Origin: Puniceicoccales bacterium
Lineage (GTDB): Bacteria; Verrucomicrobiota; Verrucomicrobiia; Opitutales; JAIRKQ01
Assembly: GCA_031289835.1 (NCBI GenBank)
Contig: JAITOW010000006.1
Span: forward strand, 1-6,300
Length of the DNA: 6,300 nucleotides
Direction: 5' to 3'
Part shown: piece by piece, positions 1 to 6,009 of the stretch
Layout: the number at the start of each line of letters is the position of its first letter
How positions within the stretch are numbered: the first letter of the stretch is position 1
Notes under the pieces: generated by a model
Seen by the model: the letters and a program-made list of their open reading frames with translations, nothing else
Databases searched by the model: none
Told to the model about the DNA's origin: nothing
Translations under genes and position numbers: made by a program

Positions 1-2175
1 GTGGGCATAGGGGCTGTAATTCTTGATCGCGCGCAACTCTCCTTCCGTCCGTCCGAATATGAAGATGTTATCATCGCTTACTTCCTCCCTAATCTCAACG
101 TTTGCTCCATCGAGCGTGCCGATTGTACAAGCGCCATTTAGGGCAAATTTCATGTTTCCCGTGCCCGAAGCCTCCTTGCCCGCCGTGGAAATCTGCTCGG
201 ATAAATCCGCGGCTGGAATGATCTCCGAAGCTAAACTGACGCTATAATTCGGTAGGAATACAACCTTGATCAAATCTCTGGCAGCGGGGGAATTATTTAT
301 TTCCTTGGCGACAATGTTTATGGAGTGAATGATGCGCTTTGCCAGATAGTACCCTGGGGCAGCCTTGGCGGCAAAGATGAACGTCCGCGGCATAATCGTG
401 GAATCCAACGGATTGTTCAAAACTTTCCGATACAAATGCAAAATGTGGAGCAAATTTAGATGCTGGCGTTTGTATTCGTGTAGCCGCTTGGCTTGAATAT
501 CGAACAGGGAATGGGGGTTAATCTGTATGCCGCAGGTTGAAAAGATCGTGTGTGCAAGCCTGACTTTATTTTCAAGCTTTATTTCCCGAAATTTTTTCTG
601 AAAAATCGGGCATTCCGCCACCGTTTCTAGCTTGCGCAACTTGGAAAGATCCTTTGTCCATTCAGTCCCGATGGTACGATCTATTAGCTTTGATAGGCCG
701 GGATTGCACGAACGCAGCCACTGGCGGGGTGTAACGCCGTTGGTAACATTTTTAAATTTTCCAGGGTAAAGTTCATTGAACAGTGGAAACAGAGAATTTT
801 TTAGCAGGTCCGAATGCATCGCCGCAACGCCGTTGACGGAATGGCTGCCAACAACGGCCAAGTAGGACATTCTTATCTTCCCATTGTGGATGATGGATAG
901 GGCATCTTTTTTCGAATCGTCGTTTGGCCACTTCTCTTCAACTTCGTCTTTCAGAAAACGCCTATTTATTTCGCAGATGAGTTGGTAATGCCGCGGAAGC
1001 ATTTTCGCAAACAAATCAACGGACCATTCTTCCAGGGCTTCCGGTAAAAGTGTGTGGTTTGTGTACCCAAACACGTTCTGGCAAATTTTCCAGGCATCGT
1101 CCCAGGAAGATTTATATTCGTCCACCAACAGGCGCATCAGCTCAACGATGGCAATTGTCGGGTGCGTATCATTCAGCTGTATTGCAATTTTTTCGGCAAA
1201 CTTATCAAAGGATGGATTTTTCTTGGTATACCTGCGCAGGATATCTTTTATGGAACAGCTCACGAAAAAATACTGCTGCATAAGCCTCAATTCTTTTCCC
1301 TGAGTGGTCGAATCGTCCGGGTAAAGTATTTTCGAGATTGCCTCCGATTCGGATTGTTTCTGAATGGCATCGAGATATTCACCGCGATTGAACACGTCCA
1401 GCTCAAATTCCGAGGCCGTGCGCGCTTCCCATAGACGCATAAAATTGACGGTATTCGCTCCGTATCCCGCAATCGGAATGTCCCAGGGGACTCCTTGAAC
1501 AATTTTTCCATCTATCCAGCATGGGTGCCAGTGTCCACATCCGTCATAGCGGTTTTCCACGCGGCCGTACAACTGAACATTTTGAATGTTTTCAGGGCGG
1601 CAAATTTGCCAAGGATTTCCGAAAATTATCCAATTATCAGGACGTTCAACCTGTTTACCATCAACAATTTCCTGCCGAAAAAGTCCGAATTCGTAGTGAA
1701 TGCCGTAGGCAACCGCAGGGTAATCGAGCGTGGCCAAAGAATCCTGAAAACAGGAAGCCAAGCGCCCTAGGCCTCCGTTGCCCAACCCCATGTCCGGTTC
1801 AATGGTAGTGATTGAGTCAAAATCCTGACCCAGGGATTTTAGGGCAAGTTCCACGTCATCGAGAATCCCAAGAGCTTGGGCAGTGCTGCGCAACATGGTC
1901 CCCGGCAAATATTCCAGCGACATATAATACATGCGCCGAACATCGTTTTCATGGTGCACTTTCTGCGTGCGAATCAGCTCTTCCAAGACCCGATCGCGCA
2001 GTGCTAATGCGGTTGCAACTCCCCAATCGTGCAACACCGCCGAACCTTGGTCACGGGCAAGAGAGCATTGCAAGTGCCTAACAATTGCAGATTTAAGATC
2101 ATTTGCCGTCACCTGCCTTCCAAGATATTTTTCAGATTTATTACAGTCTTCACACTCGCAATTTTCCTCAACCAT
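1..2175 (-). CDS. glgP: glycogen phosphorylase (3' end outside window)
   Basis: Glycogen/starch/maltodextrin phosphorylase (GT35 family) releases glucose-1-phosphate from alpha-1,4-glucan ends using phosphate and PLP in the cytoplasm. The minus strand is open for exactly 725 codons from ATG at 2175 to the window edge; family members are usually about 800-840 residues, so roughly 100 C-terminal residues lie outside. Motifs appear in the expected order: GLGNGGLGRLA near residue 130, NDTHPT near 335, YTNHTLLPEALE near 370, GSHSVNGVA from 443, VTNGVTPRQW near 476, AKRLHEYKRQ at 562-571, and the PLP loop SGTGNMKFALNG with the Schiff-base lysine at 676 (K680 in rabbit muscle enzyme). The N-terminal segment YMSLEYLPGTML replaces the usual SLEFLMGR-type text. 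Residues 6-11 form a Cys cluster, CECEDC. The start is supported by a GGAG ribosome site 7 nt upstream. No other glycogen gene is visible, so operon context is unknown. Identity is very secure. Confidence 0.97.
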   Translation of the reverse strand, partial: MVEENCECEDCNKSEKYLGRQVTANDLKSAIVRHLQCSLARDQGSAVLHDWGVATALALRDRVLEELIRTQKVHHENDVRRMYYMSLEYLPGTMLRSTAQALGILDDVELALKSLGQDFDSITTIEPDMGLGNGGLGRLASCFQDSLATLDYPAVAYGIHYEFGLFRQEIVDGKQVERPDNWIIFGNPWQICRPENIQNVQLYGRVENRYDGCGHWHPCWIDGKIVQGVPWDIPIAGYGANTVNFMRLWEARTASEFELDVFNRGEYLDAIQKQSESEAISKILYPDDSTTQGKELRLMQQYFFVSCSIKDILRRYTKKNPSFDKFAEKIAIQLNDTHPTIAIVELMRLLVDEYKSSWDDAWKICQNVFGYTNHTLLPEALEEWSVDLFAKMLPRHYQLICEINRRFLKDEVEEKWPNDDSKKDALSIIHNGKIRMSYLAVVGSHSVNGVAAMHSDLLKNSLFPLFNELYPGKFKNVTNGVTPRQWLRSCNPGLSKLIDRTIGTEWTKDLSKLRKLETVAECPIFQKKFREIKLENKVRLAHTIFSTCGIQINPHSLFDIQAKRLHEYKRQHLNLLHILHLYRKVLNNPLDSTIMPRTFIFAAKAAPGYYLAKRIIHSINIVAKEINNSPAARDLIKVVFLPNYSVSLASEIIPAADLSEQISTAGKEASGTGNMKFALNGACTIGTLDGANVEIREEVSDDNIFIFGRTEGELRAIKNYSPYAH

Positions 2176-2182
2176 AGGTACA

Positions 2183-2187
2183 CTCCA
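2183..2187 (-). promoter_or_regulatory. ribosome binding site of glgP
   Basis: Read on the minus strand this is TGGAG, seven bases before the ATG at 2175. It is the clearest Shine-Dalgarno match in the window and fixes the glgP start. It contrasts with ruvA, dapF and the 88-residue gene, where no good site is seen. Confidence 0.65.
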
Positions 2188-2221
2188 TTTGATAATTTTT
2201 CGCATTTTACGAAAGTTTGCT

Positions 2222-2241
2222 GATTTTAAAACTTAAAAATC
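2222..2241. repeat. AT-rich imperfect palindrome in the divergent intergenic region
   Basis: Six bases (GATTTT) are matched by their complement (AAAATC) 8 bases later, and 8 of the 10 possible pairs across the 20-base element are complementary. It lies between the divergent glgP and ruvA starts. It could be an operator or part of a promoter, but AT-rich palindromes arise easily by chance. No regulator is encoded in the window to pair with it. Confidence 0.3.
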
Positions 2242-2267
2242 AATCAAGGCTACATTTTGGCAAATTA

Positions 2268-2294
2268 TTGACCTCCATGGGAGTTTTCTTTAAT
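2268..2294 (+). promoter_or_regulatory. candidate promoter of the ruvA operon, abutting the start codon
   Basis: TTGACC at 2268-2273 matches the sigma-70 -35 consensus at 5 of 6 bases. TTTAAT at 2289-2294 matches the -10 consensus at 5 of 6, with a short 15-base spacer; an alternative -10, TAATTT at 2291-2296, gives 17 bases but matches poorly. Either choice puts the transcription start at about 2301-2303, at the ruvA ATG itself, which would make the message leaderless. This agrees with the absence of a properly spaced Shine-Dalgarno site: the only GGGAG, at 2279-2283, is 18 bases from the ATG. This is inference from sequence only. Confidence 0.4.
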
Positions 2295-2301
2295 TTACCC
2301 C

Positions 2302-2889
2302 ATGCTATCTTACATCGAAGGAACCCTCGTCGAAATCGGCCTGCTATACGTCATTATAGGGATCGGTGGGCTTGGGTATCACACTAATACGCCACTGACT
2401 ACCATTGAAAAATTGCCAAAAATTGGCAATATTGTTAAACTCTATCTGAGTGAGATCATCAGGGAGGATCAGCACGATTTATACGGGTTTTTGTCCAAGG
2501 GCGAGCGGGACTTTTTTGAGCTGATAATCAGCAAAGTGAGCGGAATTGGACCTAAAATTGCCCTGAATATCATGAGCAGACTGTCCATAAACACGCTTAA
2601 AAGCGCCATATTTTCCCGTGACACGGATTTGTTGAGGCAATGCCACGGCATCGGGAAAAAAACTGCCGAACGCATCATCATCGAGCTCGGAGACAAGGTG
2701 GATAGCATTTCCCCCATCGCACAGTCGAGCAGTCTTGCTCCATCGGATGCGGCACATGACGCCATACGTGCGCTAGTTTCTCTCGGCTATAAACCCGCCG
2801 AAGCTGATAAGTACGTAAGGAATGCGCTGGCAAAAATCGGCGAATCAGCGTCTTCGGAGGAAATAATAAAACATGCACTGAAATCATGA
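2302..2889 (+). CDS. ruvA: Holliday junction branch migration protein RuvA
   Basis: RuvA binds four-way DNA junctions as a tetramer and recruits the RuvB helicase for branch migration in recombinational repair. The 195-residue length is close to the E. coli protein (203). Three domains are visible. An N-terminal OB-fold (about 1-63) carries the acidic pin pair E55-D56 in IIRED..LYGF, the same positions as in E. coli. A central domain has two helix-hairpin-helix motifs, VSGIGPKIAL (79-88) and CHGIGKKTAERI (114-125). After a Ser/Pro-rich linker comes the C-terminal RuvB-contacting domain (about 149-195, containing ALVSLGYKPAEA). The ATG is the only start in frame after a TGA at 2269-2271, and there is no close ribosome site. 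ruvB and ruvC are not adjacent. The stop overlaps the next start (ATGA at 2886-2889), so translation of the two genes is probably coupled. Confidence 0.96.
   Translation: MLSYIEGTLVEIGLLYVIIGIGGLGYHTNTPLTTIEKLPKIGNIVKLYLSEIIREDQHDLYGFLSKGERDFFELIISKVSGIGPKIALNIMSRLSINTLKSAIFSRDTDLLRQCHGIGKKTAERIIIELGDKVDSISPIAQSSSLAPSDAAHDAIRALVSLGYKPAEADKYVRNALAKIGESASSEEIIKHALKS
2412..2430. repeat. perfect 8-bp inverted repeat inside ruvA
   Basis: ATTGCCAA at 2412-2419 and TTGGCAAT at 2423-2430 are exact inverted copies around an AAA loop, encoding part of the KLPKIGN segment of RuvA. There is no T-run after it, so it is not a terminator. It is related to the GGCAA-type word that recurs through the window and may be just a coincidence of coding sequence. 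Confidence 0.4.
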
Positions 2890-3650
2890 GTGACCAGATC
2901 CATATTCGACACCCCAGCGACCCACACAAACTCATCAAACTGCCAATTATCTATGACGATGATCGGTGTGTAGCCGTCACAAAGCCGGCTAAAATCTCGT
3001 GTAAAATTGGGGAATTTTCGATTTTGCAGCAGGTGTGCGAGAATCTCAAAAAACCGTACGTGCAAAATCTTGGCTTCGAACATCCGGACATTATATATAG
3101 CATAGAAGATGGCATGAGCGGCATAATTATCCTGGCGAAAAATAGAGAATCGGCGAAAGTTCTGAAAAATGCCTATGGGTCATATCTGTTTGACTTTATT
3201 TTTGACCTGTTTTGCGCACAGTCCACTTGCGATAGAGAGTCGGAATTGGTTTGTTCTTTGCCAATCGCTCAGCATACTTCAAAGGAAATTACGCTGATAT
3301 CGGCAAAAACGGGGAAAAAATCATGCACAAGTTTTAATTTTATCGAAAATGTTGGCAAATGCGAACATTGGCAGGCCAAATGTTCATATCTGCGCCGGGA
3401 CCAGATATGTTTGCATGCCCATGAATCCTGGTTGGCAATTTTGGGCGATGGGGTATATGGCAATGCGAAAATTCCACTTTTCACCGACTTGAAGCGGAAT
3501 TTTAAGGCGAATAGAAAAGCTAACAATGAATCTTCTTATTCCGGTATCATGGCCCATTTGTCCACGCTGAAATTGCATGATGGCACTGTAATTCGCAGCG
3601 AACTTCCAAAAAAAATGCGTGTGTTCATGAGATTGCTGGCAAATTCATGA
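2886..3650 (+). CDS. RluA-family pseudouridine synthase homologue with degenerate active site
   Basis: The fold resembles RluA-type RNA pseudouridine synthases, which isomerise uridine in rRNA or tRNA. Visible landmarks are the opening strand IIYDDDRCVAVTKPA (21-35), a central segment SGIIILAKN (78-86) matching the strand after the catalytic motif, RRDQICLH (170-177) in place of RTHQIRVH, GDGVYGN (187-193) in place of GDxLYG, and MAHLSTLKL (222-230) in place of the LHA..L segment. The catalytic HRLDxxTSG motif is degraded to YSIEDGMSG (71-79): the catalytic Asp is Glu at 74, and the His, Arg and Thr are lost. The residues inferred to contact RNA in HQIR are also changed. At 254 residues it is somewhat short and has no S4 domain. 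It overlaps ruvA and the next gene by ATGA at both ends, so it is translated within this operon. The frame is intact, so it is not an obvious pseudogene. Its catalytic role is doubtful; an RNA-binding or structural role is possible. Confidence 0.75.
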   Translation: MSDQIHIRHPSDPHKLIKLPIIYDDDRCVAVTKPAKISCKIGEFSILQQVCENLKKPYVQNLGFEHPDIIYSIEDGMSGIIILAKNRESAKVLKNAYGSYLFDFIFDLFCAQSTCDRESELVCSLPIAQHTSKEITLISAKTGKKSCTSFNFIENVGKCEHWQAKCSYLRRDQICLHAHESWLAILGDGVYGNAKIPLFTDLKRNFKANRKANNESSYSGIMAHLSTLKLHDGTVIRSELPKKMRVFMRLLANS

Positions 3651-4129
3651 AAAGGAGAAGGGAAAAGAAAAAAATTTTGGTGGTGTGCACCGGAAATACG
3701 TGCCGCAGCCCCCTAGCCGAGGTCATAATTGCCGATCACCTATCAAAGGGTGCGTTGAATGGTAGTTTTACTGTGTTGTCCGGTGGAATTTCGGCGCAAA
3801 ATAAAGAACCTGCCTCCGAGCATGCCATTCAAACCGCCTCCGAGATCGGTCTTAGCCTGGCAAAGCACGCTTCCAAGAAAGTTAATCAGTCCCTATTGGA
3901 CAAAAGTGACCTCATTTTGTGCATGACCAGTGCCCACAAATTTTATCTGCTACACAACTTTGAAGCCCTCCAGGGAAAATGCTTCACGCTTGCCGAATGC
4001 ACGGCATCTCGAGATGTTTCCGACCCATATGGACAGGATATCGATGCGTATCGGGGAATTGCAGCCCATGTGCAAAAGCTGATGCCAAGTTTGGCAAATT
4101 TTCTGACAAAATTCTTTCATTTGGCATAA
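3647..4129 (+). CDS. low-molecular-weight phosphatase, YwlE-like (possible protein-arginine phosphatase)
   Basis: This is a low-molecular-weight protein-tyrosine-phosphatase fold, 160 residues, cytoplasmic with no signal peptide or membrane segment. The P-loop VCTGNTCRSP (13-22) gives the CX5R nucleophile C14 and R20, and the general acid is D126 in SDPYG (125-129). The Thr at 18 inside the P-loop (CTGNTC) is the feature that in B. subtilis YwlE favours phosphoarginine; tyrosine phosphatases of this fold usually carry Ile or Leu there. Arginine phosphatase is therefore the preferred reading, but no McsB-type kinase is in the window. The ATG overlaps the upstream stop (ATGA, 3647-3650), and the product has a basic nine-residue leader (MKRRREKKK) before the first strand. 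A Shine-Dalgarno-like AGGAG lies at 3653-3657, just inside the gene, with no good start behind it, so the ATG is kept. It is the last gene of the ruvA operon. Confidence 0.88.
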   Translation: MKRRREKKKILVVCTGNTCRSPLAEVIIADHLSKGALNGSFTVLSGGISAQNKEPASEHAIQTASEIGLSLAKHASKKVNQSLLDKSDLILCMTSAHKFYLLHNFEALQGKCFTLAECTASRDVSDPYGQDIDAYRGIAAHVQKLMPSLANFLTKFFHLA

Positions 4130-4433
4130 ATAAACGAAACTATTAGAGATGTCACGGTCAATCGGCGCTTTCATAAGGCCCACGTCCCAAAAGTCTTAGG
4201 GCTTTCGAATAGGATTTGCCGTGCAAGAACAAAATTTATCCTAATGATCAAATTTTTTTCAGAAATTTATTGTAAATGCCACTGGACGTAATAGAAAAAG
4301 ACTCACCGTTGACTCTGAAAGGGGATATTTTTCAACCATCGAGGATCGTAAAGTGAAAATTCTTAATTTTTAGCTTGCATTTTAAAAAAAAGGAAACTGG
4401 TAATTAGAGTATAGTAATCTCACCTAATTAAAA
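4130..4433. other. intergenic stretch without a convincing gene
   Basis: This is AT-rich non-coding sequence between the phosphatase and the 88-residue gene. A weak inverted repeat, TAGGAT (4210-4215) with ATCCTA (4238-4243), is followed about 10 bases later by a run of seven T (4253-4259). With a 22-base loop and an AT-rich stem it is a poor terminator candidate, though it is the best one for the ruvA operon. A 26-codon reading frame runs from ATG 4276 to TGA 4356 without a ribosome site. No tRNA, riboswitch or repeat array was seen. Its length and AT-richness suit a terminator region plus the promoter of the next gene, or a small RNA. Confidence 0.5.
4410..4415 (+). promoter_or_regulatory. 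possible -10 box of the 88-residue gene
   Basis: TATAGT matches the -10 consensus at 5 of 6 bases and would start a transcript near 4422, about 12 bases before the ATG at 4434. No acceptable -35 element is found at the right distance and there is no extended TGn motif, so this is a weak call. Confidence 0.25.
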
Positions 4434-4700
4434 ATGAACACAAATTTGAATATATTCGATACCGACACGTGGAAGACGCTCGAAAGGAAACCCCTTTTAT
4501 ATGTTGGTTTTCACGAAAAAAACGGAGCTTCGTACATAGTCGTGTCCACGCAAAAGGAACTAATGTTTGTGCAGGAATTTGACCACACTAATCAAACCCA
4601 CAACGACGTGATCGAGCAGCTGCAGAATCGCACATCGGGCGTGCCCGTAATATTTAACCAGAATAAGACGGCTTCTTTTTTCGAAAATTACGCTTCGTAA
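4434..4700 (+). CDS. hypothetical protein, 88 residues
   Basis: I do not recognise this protein. It is soluble-looking, with no signal peptide, membrane helix or cysteine. The middle alternates hydrophobic and polar residues in a strand-like way (LLYVGF at 21-26, SYIVVS at 33-38, LMFVQEF at 43-49), and a predicted polar helix follows around VIEQLQN. This suggests a small alpha/beta or beta-rich fold. The ATG is the first possible start after an in-frame TAA at 4425-4427, but no Shine-Dalgarno sequence precedes it, only an A-rich stretch. Codon use resembles its neighbours and the frame is clean over 88 codons. It stands alone, convergent with dapF, with 17 bases between the stops and no clear bidirectional terminator. 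It is probably real, but its function is unknown and nothing nearby predicts it. Confidence 0.65.
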   Translation: MNTNLNIFDTDTWKTLERKPLLYVGFHEKNGASYIVVSTQKELMFVQEFDHTNQTHNDVIEQLQNRTSGVPVIFNQNKTASFFENYAS

Positions 4701-4717
4701 TAAAAAGGTAGGCAAAG

Positions 4718-5515
4718 TCAAAGCGTGCATTCAGCGATTTTTTTCGCGGGGCCTATTTGCGCGATTGCCCCGGAAGGTGTTTCTTTCACGTGAAGGATGC
4801 CACCGTGCATATGAATATCGACTTCTGAAGTGCATTTTCCTAACATGCGAGTAACGGCAAATACTCCGCAGGAACTTGAACCAGATGCCAGTGTATACCC
4901 AGCTCCCCGTTCCCAAATTTCGATCTCAATATTATTTTTATCGATGATTTTGGCGAACTGCACATTTGTTTTTTCGATGAAAGCGGGGTTGTTTTCCAAG
5001 ATTGGGCCATCGTCTAGTACGTGTTCATGAACCAAGGTATCGACGAAAATTACGCAGTGTGGGTTTCCCATGGAGACTGCGTAGTAGGTGTATTTTCTCC
5101 CATTTACTGCGATGCTTCGCCCAAGCGCTGATTCGGCAGGTAGGTTGGAAGCGGAAAACGATGGCATTCCCATATCGACGGAAATTTCACCCGCGGATGC
5201 AACCTTGCACATTACTTGGCGGGAACCGGTGCTGACGCAGAATTCATCACCAATCGCCACATGGCCTTGATCGAACATTGCACGGGCAAAAATGCGCACA
5301 CCATTTCCGCTGATCTCCGCCACACTGGAATCGGGATTAATTATGACCACTTCAAACTTTCCGCCTGAAATTCCACCGTACAAAACGCCATCGGAACCAA
5401 TTCCAAAATTGCGGTGGCAAATTTGCTTCGTAAACTCCGGTTCCGGAAACGCTTCCTCCGCGGAATTTATGAACAGATAGTCGTTTCCAAGGGCCTGATA
5501 TTTAACCAGCTTCAT
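4718..5515 (-). CDS. dapF: diaminopimelate epimerase family protein with both catalytic cysteines replaced by serine
   Basis: DapF interconverts LL- and meso-diaminopimelate for lysine and peptidoglycan synthesis, using two cysteines as acid and base without a cofactor. At 265 residues this homologue has the normal length (about 270-280), and most substrate-site motifs are present: QALGNDY (7-13), FGIGSDG (37-43), INPDSSVAE (59-67), GNPHCV (150-155), TNVQF (183-187) and WERGAG (201-206). The two catalytic cysteine positions are changed. The usual CGNG is SGNG with S69, and the usual ACGSGAC is ASGSSSC with S211. The serine codons are AGC and TCT, so these are two separate substitutions in an intact frame. 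The start overlaps the end of amaP by 14 bases, indicating coupled translation, and no strong ribosome site is seen. It may be a subfamily with altered chemistry, a different racemase/epimerase, or an inactive paralogue. Family membership is secure; the activity is not. Confidence 0.9.
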   Translation of the reverse strand: MKLVKYQALGNDYLFINSAEEAFPEPEFTKQICHRNFGIGSDGVLYGGISGGKFEVVIINPDSSVAEISGNGVRIFARAMFDQGHVAIGDEFCVSTGSRQVMCKVASAGEISVDMGMPSFSASNLPAESALGRSIAVNGRKYTYYAVSMGNPHCVIFVDTLVHEHVLDDGPILENNPAFIEKTNVQFAKIIDKNNIEIEIWERGAGYTLASGSSSCGVFAVTRMLGKCTSEVDIHMHGGILHVKETPSGAIAQIGPAKKIAECTL

Positions 5516-5987
5516 CCGCGCTTTGTTCGGTTTTTGGTTCGCAGCAATTTTCAGCTAAAAACTCGTTACTGTAACAGCTTTCGCGGGAAAATCCAGCGAT
5601 TACGACATTAATTTTACCCACATTGTCCAAACCGAGACTCTTTGCTAAGATTTCATTCAGACGCATCTGTACGTCCTCACTCAGGGAGGATATGTTGCGA
5701 CAAATATCAAGTTTAATGTGGATGTTAATGTAAATTTTTCCACGTTTAATCTCCAATTTAACACGCCGGTTGGCTATGCCCTCGACGTTGCCGGTAACAC
5801 CGTACACAATCGCATATAGAGCCCGGCGCGACATTCGAATTTTTCCAAACTTCGAACGGGAAACCGCAATCCAACGCTTCTTGAAAAAAATTTTTGCTAA
5901 AATCAGTAAAAATAACAGCGAAGCCGCCCCGATGAAATAATCGCTTGCCACAAGCTCCGATAGCCACGTTGGTAAATTAACACTCAT
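5502..5987 (-). CDS. amaP: alkaline shock response membrane anchor protein AmaP-like
   Basis: The protein has 161 residues. One N-terminal membrane helix (about 17-35, YFIGAASLLFLLILAKIFF) is followed by basic residues KKRW, favouring a cytoplasmic C-terminal part. Residues about 45-132 resemble the Asp23-like domain of AmaP: a helix, then VTGNVEGIANRRVKLEI, strands GKIYINIHIKLD, the phrase ISSLSEDVQMRLNEIL and a closing strand KINVVIAG. The C-terminal tail (134-161) is polar, acidic and Cys-containing. In Staphylococcus aureus AmaP tethers Asp23 to the membrane, and here the gene follows an asp23 gene after 22 bases. Canonical AmaP is usually described with two membrane helices; only one is seen here. 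The ATG at 5987 was chosen because a longer in-frame start upstream would run into asp23 and add non-homologous basic residues. Its stop lies 14 bases inside dapF. Confidence 0.8.
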   Translation of the reverse strand: MSVNLPTWLSELVASDYFIGAASLLFLLILAKIFFKKRWIAVSRSKFGKIRMSRRALYAIVYGVTGNVEGIANRRVKLEIKRGKIYINIHIKLDICRNISSLSEDVQMRLNEILAKSLGLDNVGKINVVIAGFSRESCYSNEFLAENCCEPKTEQSADEAG

Positions 5988-6009
5988 ATGATATGAACCC
6001 GATTTAATG

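Noticed and set aside
1054..1434. 126-codon plus-strand reading frame inside glgP
   Set aside because: It lies wholly opposite a strongly conserved glycogen phosphorylase frame and encodes no recognisable domain; it is a shadow of glgP.
2277..2390. Alternative start ATG at 2277 behind the GGAGG-like sequence before ruvA
   Set aside because: It is in another frame from ruvA and reaches a stop within a few dozen codons.
4210..4259. Rho-independent terminator after the phosphatase gene (TAGGAT/ATCCTA stem with a later T-run)
   Set aside because: The stem is six AT-rich pairs with a 22-base loop, and the T-run begins about 10 bases after the stem. It is too weak to call; mentioned only in the intergenic entry.
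4737..4748. Hairpin GCGA...TCGC with a T-run between convergent genes, as a terminator
   Set aside because: The stem is only four pairs, the T-run is the loop itself, and the element lies inside the dapF coding sequence.
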